Shown here: positions 1 through 8,876 of the stretch, piece by piece | Position numbering within the stretch: the first letter of the stretch is position 1 | Layout: every line of letters starts with the position of its first letter | Made by a program: the position numbers and the translations under genes | Assembly: GCF_002567005.1 (NCBI RefSeq) | Contig: NZ_NUZU01000019.1 | Span: 1-64,000, forward strand | Source of the DNA: Bacillus sp. AFS073361 | Lineage (GTDB): Bacteria > Bacillota > Bacilli > Bacillales > Cytobacillaceae | DNA length: 64,000 bases | Reading direction: 5' to 3' | Notes under the pieces: generated by a model | The model's input: the letters and a program-made list of their open reading frames with translations, nothing else | What the model was told of the DNA's origin: nothing | Database searches by the model: none

Positions 1-135
1 GTGAATGAATTTCATATTTCCAATCCCTTGTCTCTCAAGCGTTTCAAGGCATGAAAAAAGGAGTACCTCCCCAAATTCTTGTATAATGTAAGTGACCAAA
101 CAAACATTACATGAATAGAAAAGAGGTTGTCTCCC

Positions 136-1493
136 ATGTCTATTATACGACAAGGAAGCCTGTTTGACATGCAGGATTTTTATGAATTAGAACCTTCTAA
201 ACGTTTTGAAGCAGTTTTTTCTACTCTTCACCTTGAACCATTATTATTTGCAGTTAATAAAAAGTCTGTTTACGGTGCACCAACAGAACTCAATTATCCT
301 GCTATGATTTATGCACTTGTAGCTCGTATTCTGGAAAGAATACCAACAATTAAAGATTTGATTAAACGTCTGACTCAGGATTTTATGTTTCGTTTGGATT
401 GTGGTTTTCTATTTTCGGATCGAATTCCGTCTGAAGCCTCCTTTTCTCGTCTTACTTCTAAATTAAGTGATTCAACTGCCTTTGAATTGGTTCAGGATTC
501 ATTACTCCTTCAAGCTATTCAAGAAGGGTTTGTTTGTGATGAGTCTGTGGCCATCGATGCGACTCATTTTGAGTCTAGAGACCGTTCCACTCCACAAGAA
601 AAGAAGCCAAAGCAAGAACCAAAAAAGCGTGGACGCAAACCAAAGGCTGAACAAGAAGCCTTTAAATTAGAAGTACAAGAAAGAGAAAATCAAAAATCAA
701 TTTACGAAAAGACAATAGAAGCTCAATTGCCCATTAGCTTAGAGACTTTACGAACCGAGGCTCCGTTGGAGCCCAATTGGGGCATTAAGAAAAATAGTGA
801 AGGTAAAAATACCTTTTGGTTCGGTTTCAAGGCACATCTAGCAGTGGGAACAAGCAGCCAGTATATCTTACAATCCATGATGACTTCTGCTAGTTTGAAC
901 GATGGAAAAGCAGCCATTCCTCTCCTTAAAGGGATCCAGGAAAGGCTTCCTGCGCTACACATTCGTTTCGGTCTTATGGACGCTGGTTATGACTATTTGC
1001 CAATCTATCAACAGCTTCTAAATATGAAAGCTTACGGAATCATCGCCTATAATAAGCGCAATGAAGGAGAAATGATTGGCTTTGATGAGCATTTTGCCCC
1101 GACATGCGTGAGAGAACATTCTTATCGATACGATAGTTATGATGAAAAAAATCGCTCATTGAAGTACGTAAGACCAAAAGATGTGAAACCTGCCCGCTAT
1201 CCAATGACTCTCTATGCCAGAAGGTCTATAAGGTGAAGATTGATACCGATATTCGAAGATATTCAGCTCCAGGACGAGGTTCTGAAGCTTGGAAAAAACT
1301 TTATAAACAAAGAACTGCGGTTGAACGAGTGAATGCTTATTTAAAAGAGTTCTTCCAATTAAAAAATGTTCGATACCGAACTGGCAAAAAGGCAAAAGTT
1401 CATTTTGATTTAATTACTCTTGTGTACAACGCAACAAAACTGGCTGTAGATCGAATCAACAAGCAAATGAGAGAAATGAAATTGGCTGCCTAA
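136..1493 (+). pseudogene. DDE transposase, frameshifted (IS4/IS5/IS1182-like)
   Basis: Insertion-sequence transposase broken into two frames. The first frame runs from ATG 136 (AAGAGG 9 nt upstream; a TTG at 127 is less likely) to a stop at 1236. It contains an InsH-type N-terminal region and two catalytic-Asp contexts, AIDATHFE and LMDAGYDY. The protein continues in another frame (about 1216-1493), which holds the catalytic Glu in a textbook Y-x2-R-x3-E-x6-K signature (YKQRTAVERVNAYLK). The reading must step back one base (or forward two) near 1216-1230, and no slippery A-run is present, so I infer an inactivating indel. A highly charged linker (KKPKQEPKKRGRKPK) separates the first two Asp motifs. 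I could not identify terminal inverted repeats; the left end may lie before the window. Confidence 0.85.
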
Positions 1494-1706
1494 TTTTATA
1501 AAAAATTGCATTTGATAATTCGGTCAGCCTAATAATTCAAAAAAACAATTATGAAATTAACTCAAGTATAAAACTATTCTTAATATATATATAAGATTAT
1601 TTTGAAATAGTTTTTTCGATAAACAATCCATTGTCCCTCAGATAAATCCAACGATGTAATGAGGAATAGTTACTAGAGATTGAGAACATCATCCAGGAGG
1701 GATTCG

Positions 1707-3395
1707 GTGAGTTTACAAATATTCGATATTTTACAATTAGAAATTATGAAAGACGCTAAAGTGTTATCTGGAGCAAAACTTATTAACAAAACCGATGTTA
1801 AATGGGTATCTGCTATCGAAATGCCGGTTGAGAACTTTGTCCGAAAGAATGAATTTGTTTTAACTACAGCGATAGGTTGTGGCCATAATCTTGAGGAATT
1901 TGAAAAATTTGTTAAAGATATCATGGATTCCGAAGCATCCGCACTAGCTGTTGCATTAGGACGGCATATTTATGAAATCCCGAGAGAAGTCATTGAAATG
2001 GCCGAAAAGAATAATTTTATAATTATTGAAATACCATGGGAAGTCCGTTTTTCGAGTCTAATTGAAGCGGTCATGTTGAGGTTAAATCATGTCTCTAACG
2101 AAGAAAATCGGAAATCAGAAAAAGTTCAGCAGGATCTTTTAAATTTAATTTTAAAAGAGGCAGACCTTGCATGTATATCAACCTATTTACATGAGCACCT
2201 AGGATTTCCTGTCATTATCACAGATCAAACTGGTACCATTCATGCCCAAAGTAAAGAGATACCGAATTTATTGGAAAACTGGAAGAGGTATGTTGTTAAA
2301 GGAATCATCCCTGCTCTGAAGACGGTGTCCTTATCTTCACATGACCCTATGATTCAGAAAATTCAATTGATTAATATAGAAGAGCATTGCATTGTACAAC
2401 TGCCTGTTATTCAAGTTTCAGAAAATACACAAAATTATCTGTTTGTCATATTGTCGTCTGATATAAATTTGGATTGTTTTTTAACACAAAATACGGTCAA
2501 TGTCCTCGAGCATGCTGCGACAACAATAGCTCTATGGTTCTCAAGGAAAAATGCAGTAGAAGAAACAAAAATAAAACTCCATGCTTCTTTTATTAACGAG
2601 CTAATTAATGGAGAATTTAATTCCTGGGAGCAAGCAAATTCAAGGGCTGAAATTATTGGCTATAATTTGAAACTCCCATATCTATGCATAATTGGAGCTC
2701 CAGAAAATTTAAAAGAAATTTTTAAAAAAAGGAAATTAGCCAAAGCTGCTTATCAACAATGGGCTGATAGCATGATCCATTACATAAAAGAAGAAATATT
2801 CTATGCGGCACAAGCATTAAATAAAGAAGTAATGATTACCTATTATGAGGAGAAACTGTTGGTTTTTCTTGAAATTTCACTAGATAATAAGAATGAAAGT
2901 ATTACGAACTTTTTAGATCTTGTAGATCGTCGAATGAAGAATTTGCTGCCCAACGTCGTTATTTCTTGGGGGATTGGTAATTATAATGAGGACATTTCCG
3001 GTTTTAAAGAAAGTTATCAAAATGCGAAAATTGCCTTAAATATCGGCAGGAATAAAAAAGGGATTGGTCATCGGGTTATGTATGAAAATACCCGTGTCGA
3101 CCGTCTCCTGTTAAATCTTTTTCAAAATCCTGATATGAAAGAAATCATTATGTCCACCATCGAGCCTCTAGTAGAATATAATATACAGCGGAATCTTGAC
3201 TTAATAGAAACGATTAGCACCTATAACCAATATCAAGGGAATGTAAGCCAAACCGCTAGAGCATTATTTTTACATAGACAATCTTTACTCTACCGTTTAC
3301 GGAAGATTGAAGAATTAACGGGTCTTTCACTTGTCGATCCTGATGATTTGTTTTTATTAGATTTAAGCATAAAAACATGGAAAATGGGATGTTAA
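1707..3395 (+). CDS. PucR family transcriptional regulator (copy 1)
   Basis: Cytoplasmic DNA-binding regulator, 562 aa. The N-terminal PucR domain (about residues 5-125, with VKWVSAIEMPVENFVRKNEF), a central GGDEF-like/CdaR region and a C-terminal HTH_30 (about 495-555, NQYQGNVSQTARALFLHRQS) give the usual PucR layout. GTG 1707 is chosen because GGAGG ends 6 nt before it; an upstream TTG at 1680 has no such site. It is followed by a terminator and then the ehu transporter genes. PucR proteins usually sense a catabolic substrate or intermediate, so it probably controls this ectoine island (inference). It is closely related to the regulator at 6977, which has exactly the same length. Confidence 0.9.
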   Translation: MSLQIFDILQLEIMKDAKVLSGAKLINKTDVKWVSAIEMPVENFVRKNEFVLTTAIGCGHNLEEFEKFVKDIMDSEASALAVALGRHIYEIPREVIEMAEKNNFIIIEIPWEVRFSSLIEAVMLRLNHVSNEENRKSEKVQQDLLNLILKEADLACISTYLHEHLGFPVIITDQTGTIHAQSKEIPNLLENWKRYVVKGIIPALKTVSLSSHDPMIQKIQLINIEEHCIVQLPVIQVSENTQNYLFVILSSDINLDCFLTQNTVNVLEHAATTIALWFSRKNAVEETKIKLHASFINELINGEFNSWEQANSRAEIIGYNLKLPYLCIIGAPENLKEIFKKRKLAKAAYQQWADSMIHYIKEEIFYAAQALNKEVMITYYEEKLLVFLEISLDNKNESITNFLDLVDRRMKNLLPNVVISWGIGNYNEDISGFKESYQNAKIALNIGRNKKGIGHRVMYENTRVDRLLLNLFQNPDMKEIIMSTIEPLVEYNIQRNLDLIETISTYNQYQGNVSQTARALFLHRQSLLYRLRKIEELTGLSLVDPDDLFLLDLSIKTWKMGC

Positions 3396-3397
3396 TA

Positions 3398-3437
3398 CAT
3401 CAAAAAAGCCAACTATCATAGTTGGCTTTTTTGATGT
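3398..3437 (+). terminator. Intrinsic terminator after pucR copy 1
   Basis: Perfect AGCCAACTAT/ATAGTTGGCT hairpin with flanking A-run and T-run immediately after the stop codon; it separates the regulator from the ehu genes. Confidence 0.85.
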
Positions 3438-3488
3438 CCATAGATTCGTTATTGTTTAAACTGGATAAATTTATTAAATAAATTCATA

Positions 3489-3498
3489 CAAAATTGTC
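3489..3498 (+). promoter_or_regulatory. CAAAATTGTC element upstream of ehuC
   Basis: A one-base-expanded version of CAAAATGTC, a word present at 6802, 8737 and 8770 in the other control regions of this island. It may be a PucR or other operator, but that is inference from recurrence only. Confidence 0.3.
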
Positions 3499-3584
3499 AT
3501 TGTTCAATAGATAGTGTTTATCTAAAATATAACTAACACTCTAATGTTTTAAAAATTCAAATAATTTAGTAATATTGAAAGGAA

Positions 3585-4244
3585 GTGACCGCTATTAATA
3601 CGTATGTTGAACTATTACCATCTTTATTAAATGGAGCAAAGGTTACCGTGCAAGTCCTTCTATTGTCTATGATTTTTACTTACTTAATTGCATTTCTTGC
3701 GGGACTTGGAAAGTTATCTAAATTTAAAATGATAAGAGGAATTAGTACGTTTTACATTGAAATATTCCGGGGAACATCACTGCTTGTCCAATTGTTCTGG
3801 ATATACTTTGTGCTCCCTTTCTTCGGAATAGAATTATCCGCACTAGCGGCAGGTGTGATTGCTATGTCCTTATGCTACGGGGCGTATGCATCAGAGATTG
3901 TTCGCGGGGCCATTCTTTCTATTCCAAAAGGTCAGACGGAAGCTGCGATCGCTTTGAATATGACACCTTTTCAAAGAATGAGGAATATTATACTTCCTCA
4001 AAGTTTAAAAATCATGCTTCCTGGTTTTGGGAATATCTCGATTGAATTAGTGAAGGGAACTTCACTTGTCTCATTAATAACTCTCGGTGATCTAACCTAT
4101 CAAGCCTTAACAATAAGGAATACTAATATTGGACAAACAACAGAAATCTTCACATCGTTACTCATTATTTACTTTGTCATTGCCCTGCCTCTTATTATAA
4201 TAGCCCGTTGGTTAGAACATAGAACTTCTGTAGGAGGTGTTTAA
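3585..4244 (+). CDS. ehuC: Ectoine/polar amino-acid ABC transporter permease (EhuC-like)
   Basis: Integral membrane permease of the His/Glu/Gln/Arg/opine (HAAT) family, 219 aa from GTG 3585. About five membrane segments and the cytoplasmic EAA-type loop (GQTEAAIALNMTPFQRMRNI, then ILPQSLKIMLPG) that contacts the ATPase are visible. The start is uncertain: GTG 3585 lies inside the best ribosome binding site, AAGGAAGTGA (3579-3588), which would instead place an ATT codon at 3594 at ideal spacing. It is followed 2 nt later by the second permease and then the ATPase. The EhuB-like binding protein opposite and the catabolic genes downstream support ectoine/hydroxyectoine as substrate. C/D naming follows gene order only. 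Confidence 0.85.
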   Translation: MTAINTYVELLPSLLNGAKVTVQVLLLSMIFTYLIAFLAGLGKLSKFKMIRGISTFYIEIFRGTSLLVQLFWIYFVLPFFGIELSALAAGVIAMSLCYGAYASEIVRGAILSIPKGQTEAAIALNMTPFQRMRNIILPQSLKIMLPGFGNISIELVKGTSLVSLITLGDLTYQALTIRNTNIGQTTEIFTSLLIIYFVIALPLIIIARWLEHRTSVGGV

Positions 4245-4245
4245 A

Positions 4246-4950
4246 ATGAATATTTGGGATTGGAATTATGCAATGGAGGTATTTCCAGTTATATTTAAAG
4301 CCATGTGGACAACATTGTCAGCCACTATTGTTGCGTTTGGATTGGCTATGATCCTTGGATTAGGATTAGCTGTCCTCCGCCGTTCGTCATTTAAACCGCT
4401 CACATGGCTAGTGATTGGGGTAAGTGAATTTATTCGGGCAACCCCGCCACTAGTACAATTATTCTTTGTATTCTATGTGTTACCGTTTTTTGGCATATCT
4501 TTATCCCCTTTTGTTGCTGGAACACTTGCCTTAGGTGTTCATTACAGCACGTATTGTGCGGAGATTTATCGTTCTGGAATTAATTCTGTTCCGCGTGGAC
4601 AATGGGAGGCAGCAACGGCCCTTAATTTCACTAGCAGCCAGAAATGGACGAGGGTTATCCTTCCGCAAGCCATTCCACCGATCATACCAATGTTAGGTAA
4701 TTATCTAATATCTATGTTTAAAGATACTCCAATATTATCAGCAATCACAGTGGTTGAAATGCTGCAAACGGCAAAAATTGCAGGTTCTGGGTCATTTCGA
4801 TATTTGGAACCATTCACGATTGTAGGTTTACTGTTCTTACTACTAAGCTATCCATCTGCATTACTCATTAATAGATTAGAAGTGAAATTGAATCGAAGAA
4901 TGGTAGTGAAAAAAGAAAAAAATTCTAAACATAAGGGAGTGGCGGCATAA
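4246..4950 (+). CDS. ehuD: Ectoine/polar amino-acid ABC transporter permease (EhuD-like)
   Basis: Second HAAT-family permease, 234 aa. ATG 4246 is chosen because AGGAGGTG lies 6 nt upstream. It has a hydrophobic N-terminal half, the EAA-type loop (GQWEAATALNFTSSQKWTRV, then ILPQAIPPIIPM) and a basic C-terminal tail ending KKEKNSKHKGVAA. It starts just after the stop of the first permease and shares its stop with the start of the ATPase gene (TAATG), so the three genes form a translationally coupled operon. It should pair with the other permease as a heterodimer in the cytoplasmic membrane. Substrate assignment rests on context. Confidence 0.85.
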   Translation: MNIWDWNYAMEVFPVIFKAMWTTLSATIVAFGLAMILGLGLAVLRRSSFKPLTWLVIGVSEFIRATPPLVQLFFVFYVLPFFGISLSPFVAGTLALGVHYSTYCAEIYRSGINSVPRGQWEAATALNFTSSQKWTRVILPQAIPPIIPMLGNYLISMFKDTPILSAITVVEMLQTAKIAGSGSFRYLEPFTIVGLLFLLLSYPSALLINRLEVKLNRRMVVKKEKNSKHKGVAA

Positions 4951-5765
4951 TGCTGGCAGCTAAAAAACTAGAATTTGTAGAGGAATTAGCAATTAACACA
5001 GGAGTTCCACTAGTTTCATATAAGCAGGTAAGTAAATCATTTGGTGATATTAAAGTAATTCGGGAGTTAGATTTTGAAGTATCTCCAGGTGAAAAAGTGG
5101 CGATTATTGGGCCAAGTGGATCAGGCAAAACAACCTTAATCAGGCTATTAATGACTTTAGAGGAACCAACCTCAGGAGTTATTGAAATTAACGGTGAGCC
5201 TCTCTGGCATAAAGAGGCAAAGGGGAAGCTCGTAAAAGCAGATGAGAAGCACTTACATAAAATGCGGGGACAAATTGGAATGGTCTTTCAGCAATTTAAT
5301 CTTTTTCCACATATGACAGTTTTGCGAAACTGTATTGAGGCACCGGTAAAAGTGCTCGGAATGAGCCGTAAAGACGCTGAGGAACGTGCTAAGGCCATGT
5401 TAGAAAAGGTAGGGTTAGGGAACAAATTAGATAGCTATCCTGCACAATTATCGGGTGGACAACAGCAGCGTGTGGCCATTGCGCGTGCACTCGTGATGCG
5501 TCCAAAGGTCATGCTGTTTGATGAACCAACGTCAGCTCTTGACCCAGAACTAGTAGGTGAGGTACTTGATGTTATTCGAGAAATTGCTGCTGAGGGTGAA
5601 ATGGCGATGATATTAGTAACCCATGAAATGGATTTTGCAAAAGATGTCGCTGATCGAATCGTCTTTACAGATGGAGGGAAAATCGTCGAACAAGGGCCGC
5701 CAAAAGAGGTATTTGAGAATCCGAAAAGTGAGCGTCTTCAGGCCTTCTTGAAAAGAATGAGATAG
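4950..5765 (+). CDS. ehuA: Ectoine/amino-acid ABC transporter ATP-binding protein (EhuA-like)
   Basis: Cytoplasmic ATPase of the importer, 271 aa. All ABC motifs are intact: Walker A GPSGSGKTT (residues 54-62), Q-loop MVFQQFNLFPHM, signature LSGGQQQR, Walker B VMLFDEPTSALD and switch His in LVTHEM. About 25 residues precede the usual family start (the canonical domain begins near VSYKQVSKSFG), so a shorter product is possible, but no better ribosome site was seen. ATG 4950 overlaps the stop of the preceding permease by 1 nt. A bidirectional terminator follows, separating it from the convergent binding-protein gene. Confidence 0.9.
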   Translation: MLAAKKLEFVEELAINTGVPLVSYKQVSKSFGDIKVIRELDFEVSPGEKVAIIGPSGSGKTTLIRLLMTLEEPTSGVIEINGEPLWHKEAKGKLVKADEKHLHKMRGQIGMVFQQFNLFPHMTVLRNCIEAPVKVLGMSRKDAEERAKAMLEKVGLGNKLDSYPAQLSGGQQQRVAIARALVMRPKVMLFDEPTSALDPELVGEVLDVIREIAAEGEMAMILVTHEMDFAKDVADRIVFTDGGKIVEQGPPKEVFENPKSERLQAFLKRMR

Positions 5766-5770
5766 CAGTC

Positions 5771-5820
5771 AAAAAGATCCCCTTAGTTCCGATCATTCAT
5801 CGGCCTAAGGGGATCTTTTT
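5771..5820 (+). terminator. Bidirectional terminator between ehuA and ehuB
   Basis: AAAAAGATCCCCTTAG pairs with CTAAGGGGATCTTTTT around a loop; A- and T-runs on both sides suit both converging transcripts. Confidence 0.9.
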
Positions 5821-5838
5821 ATTTGGCTAATTCTATTA

Positions 5839-6723
5839 TTATGATTTACAAATTTGCTCTGTTTTCATATCACCAGGTAGTTCATTTTCAGAGAATCCAA
5901 ACGGACTAATAATTTTTAGTAATTCTCCAGAATCCTTTAACTTTTGCAACTCAGCATTAAAGGCATCTCGGAATTCAGTATCATCTAAACGGAAAGCAGA
6001 TGCTCCAAAACCTTGAGTTGGTTTCCCATCAATAATTGGTTGTTTAAAATCTTTTACTCTATCAATTTCATTACTTCCAGCACTTTCTAACATTGCTTCC
6101 AATGAAGGACCGGTCATCGTAATGGCATCTACTCGTTTCGCAAGAAGAGCTTGTACAGCTGAAGGAATATCTGGAATAATAGTGATTTGTTTGTCTGGAA
6201 TTCCTGAACTCTTTAAATAATCATGTTCAATCGCTCCAGCCATGACTCCAACTTTTGCATCAGGATTTGCTTTAATATCTTCGTAGCTTGTTAGCCCAAG
6301 TGGATTTTTTGCTTTAACTCCTAAGGCAGCCCCAATTGTGTATTCTGGCTCTGCGAAGCTCACTTGTTCACAACGATCGGGTTTAATAAACATTCCGGCT
6401 GTAATCATATCAAATCGCTTGGCTTTGAGGCCAGGAATTAATGATCCAAATTCTGTAAGGACACCATTAACCTCTTTAACTCCTAAATTTATTAACACTG
6501 CACGGGCCACTTCAACTGCCTCCCCAGTTATTTTTCCATTGCTGTCTTGATAAGCATAAGGTTTCTCATTCGCAAATCCGATCGTAACAACTCCTTTACT
6601 TTTTACCTTTTCTAAAGTTGACTCTGATGATCCATTTGTTTCTTTTGAAACTGAATCGCTTCCTTGACATGCAGTCAAACCTAGCAACATGAGCAGGCCT
6701 AGAATAGATAGTAATTTTTTCAT
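5839..6723 (-). CDS. ehuB: Ectoine/hydroxyectoine-type substrate-binding lipoprotein (EhuB-like)
   Basis: Extracytoplasmic solute receptor, 294 aa, anchored by a lipoprotein signal (MKKLLSILGLL then LTAC lipobox, Cys19) and followed by a Ser/Glu-rich linker. The mature domain is a family 3 binding protein (VTIGFANEKPYAYQDSNGK; GSLIPGLKAKRFDMITAGMF; NPDAKVGVMAGAIEHDYL), a pattern I recognise from EhuB proteins. The strong GGAGG start site is clear. Unlike the usual ehuABCD order, the gene is convergent to the permease-ATPase operon and divergent from the second pucR, so receptor and translocator can be regulated separately. The ligand would be ectoine or hydroxyectoine; another polar amino-acid derivative cannot be excluded. 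Confidence 0.85.
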   Translation of the reverse strand: MKKLLSILGLLMLLGLTACQGSDSVSKETNGSSESTLEKVKSKGVVTIGFANEKPYAYQDSNGKITGEAVEVARAVLINLGVKEVNGVLTEFGSLIPGLKAKRFDMITAGMFIKPDRCEQVSFAEPEYTIGAALGVKAKNPLGLTSYEDIKANPDAKVGVMAGAIEHDYLKSSGIPDKQITIIPDIPSAVQALLAKRVDAITMTGPSLEAMLESAGSNEIDRVKDFKQPIIDGKPTQGFGASAFRLDDTEFRDAFNAELQKLKDSGELLKIISPFGFSENELPGDMKTEQICKS

Positions 6724-6801
6724 TTTTTTCCTCCTTCTACTTTTCTGATTTTTCCGAAACTTAATCTAAGTTTAGCTTTTACACTAGCTATTGACTATTA
6801 C

Positions 6802-6810
6802 CAAAATGTC
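6802..6810 (+). promoter_or_regulatory. CAAAATGTC element between ehuB and pucR copy 2
   Basis: The 9-mer CAAAATGTC occurs here in the divergent ehuB/pucR interval and twice upstream of the FAD oxidoreductase gene. Candidate operator by recurrence only. Confidence 0.35.
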
Positions 6811-6976
6811 GAAATAGTTAGACGTTTTTTCTACAATTTGAAGGAGTAAACTATTAATTGTATTGATGTTAAATTCTTAATAATGTAAAATTTTAAAATA
6901 TCGATGTACTTTTGATACCTTCATAATTTGCATTTACTAATGTTGAAAAATAATTTTTCTGGAGGTTTTAAGTCAA

Positions 6977-8665
6977 GTGCTGACAATACAGGATGTTCTA
7001 GAACTAGATATATTAAGTGGAGCCAAAGTAAGAACAGCAAAAAACAAGTTGTCAAAACAGCCAGTCGAATGGGTTTCGATTATGGATATTCCCGTAGAAA
7101 ATTATATTCGTAAAAATGAGTTTGTCCTGAATACAGGTGCAGGATCAGGAAATAACATGGAAGTTTTTCATCAATTTGTAGAAAGTGTGTATGAATCAGG
7201 TGCATCGGCCCTTGCAATTGCCAAGGGTAAGTATATTAAGGATATCCCCAAAAGCGTGATTAAGTTTGCAGAAGACAAGGAGTTTCCTATTATTGAAATC
7301 CCTTGGGAAATTCGCTTTGCTGAAATTTCTCATTGCATTATGAATAAGATTAATAGAGAGCAAAACCAAGAGATGCAGCTGGTTGAAAACATCCAACAAA
7401 CGCTTCTAAATATGATCCTGAATAATCAAAATCTATCAAAGATCGCCGATTTTGTGGCAGAAAAAATAGGTAAGTCCATCATTGTTGTTGATAAAGCCAA
7501 TGACATCAAAGGGAAAAGTATGAATGCTAATGATTTGATCGAAAAATGGAATCATCATACGGCTACCAAAGAAGTTGTCTCGCGAATATCATTAAAGAAT
7601 AGTCAACATCCACTGCTTACTAGAATCGAAAGAATTAATCTTCTGAATAGCGTTATTTTACAAATCCCGATCCAGTCGACGAATCGGTTTCAAGGGTATC
7701 TAAATATTGAAATTAAAGATGAAACAAAAGTAGAGTCCTTTCTTTCCATTCAAAATGTTAGTGTTCTAGAACATGCCTCTACAGTCCTTGCGATGTGGTT
7801 TCTTCGTGAAAACGCAATTGAAGAAACAAAAATGAAACTAAGAGGGGACTTTGTCTGGAGTCTAGCAAAGGGAGATCTTTCTAGCTGGGATCAAAAGATT
7901 TCACAAGCCAAATCTCTTGGTTATGTTTTGGAACTGCCCTATATTTGTCTAATCGGGACTCCTGAAAACTTACAGGAACTTTACTATCGAAATTATTCAG
8001 ATTCACCCTTCGAACGATGGAAAGAAAGCATGCTTCACTATATTCAGGACGAAATTTTTCTAGTAGCTAATATGGCAAAGCAAAAAGTAATGACGACAGA
8101 TCATCGAAATGACATTATCTTATTTGTAGAGACGTCGTTAACAAGTAAATCTGATAAAGTACATAACTTTCTTGATTTATTAAATCGCCGCTTAAATAAA
8201 TTATTACCCGGGGTCATTTTATCTTGGGGAATGGGCAGATGTCATGAGGGCGAGAGAAGGTTTTCAGAGAGCTTTTTGGATGCTCAAAAAGCTTTACATA
8301 TTGGTAGAAAGAAAGACGGAGCAGGTTGTTGTACCAACTATGAGGATACAAGAGTGGAACGCGCGTTATTAAGAATTGCGAATGATAAAGAAATGAGTGA
8401 AATTGTCAATCATACGATCCAATCCCTTATAAGCTACGACGAACAAAAAAACGCAAACTTAATGGAAACAGCAATGGTTTATAATGCAAATCAAGGGAAA
8501 ACAAGTCAGACGGCAAGGGATTTACATCTACACCGGCATACTTTACTCTATCGATTGAAAAAAATTGAATCGCTCACAAATCTTTCGTTATTCGACCCAG
8601 AAGATCGATTCCTATTAGAATTGAGCATTAAATTATGGAAGCTTGGCGAGGCTTCCGCAGAATAG
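6977..8665 (+). CDS. PucR family transcriptional regulator (copy 2)
   Basis: Second PucR-type regulator, 562 aa, from GTG 6977 (GGAGG at 6961-6965). It has the same domain order as the protein at 1707: PucR domain (VEWVSIMDIPVENYIRKNEF), GGDEF-like/CdaR middle, and C-terminal HTH_30 (NQGKTSQTARDLHLHRHTLL). The two proteins align end to end with few gaps and are evident paralogues. It is divergent from ehuB and is followed by a strong terminator. Two related regulators flanking one transporter suggest heterodimerisation, or separate control of uptake and catabolism (inference). Confidence 0.9.
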   Translation: MLTIQDVLELDILSGAKVRTAKNKLSKQPVEWVSIMDIPVENYIRKNEFVLNTGAGSGNNMEVFHQFVESVYESGASALAIAKGKYIKDIPKSVIKFAEDKEFPIIEIPWEIRFAEISHCIMNKINREQNQEMQLVENIQQTLLNMILNNQNLSKIADFVAEKIGKSIIVVDKANDIKGKSMNANDLIEKWNHHTATKEVVSRISLKNSQHPLLTRIERINLLNSVILQIPIQSTNRFQGYLNIEIKDETKVESFLSIQNVSVLEHASTVLAMWFLRENAIEETKMKLRGDFVWSLAKGDLSSWDQKISQAKSLGYVLELPYICLIGTPENLQELYYRNYSDSPFERWKESMLHYIQDEIFLVANMAKQKVMTTDHRNDIILFVETSLTSKSDKVHNFLDLLNRRLNKLLPGVILSWGMGRCHEGERRFSESFLDAQKALHIGRKKDGAGCCTNYEDTRVERALLRIANDKEMSEIVNHTIQSLISYDEQKNANLMETAMVYNANQGKTSQTARDLHLHRHTLLYRLKKIESLTNLSLFDPEDRFLLELSIKLWKLGEASAE

Positions 8666-8681
8666 GTTAGGAAGATAAATT

Positions 8682-8711
8682 AAAGGACAGGCTTTTTTGC
8701 CTGTCCTTTTT
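8682..8711 (+). terminator. Terminator after pucR copy 2
   Basis: AAAGGACAGGC / GCCTGTCCTTT hairpin with a T-rich loop and trailing T-run. Confidence 0.9.
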
Positions 8712-8736
8712 GCATGGGCAAAAATATACCAATCTT

Positions 8737-8778
8737 CAAAATGTCGTAATTTCATAAAAATAGTTCCAACAAAATGTC
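8737..8778 (+). promoter_or_regulatory. Paired CAAAATGTC elements upstream of the FAD oxidoreductase operon
   Basis: Two exact copies, 8737-8745 and 8770-8778, start 33 bp apart (about three helical turns) and lie roughly 100-140 bp before the start codon. A third copy is in the ehuB/pucR interval. The spacing fits a dimeric regulator bound on one face, but the binding protein is unknown. Confidence 0.4.
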
Positions 8779-8876
8779 TAATGACGTGTCCCAGAACGGA
8801 GAGTTAAGATGAATTCAGTAGATTTAGGATATTCCTAAAAAATCTGAACAATATGTATGAGAGGTGTGGATACAGA

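Noticed and set aside
1216..1240. Programmed -1 frameshift in the transposase
   Set aside because: No A6G-like slippery heptamer or downstream stem at the junction; an ordinary indel is simpler.
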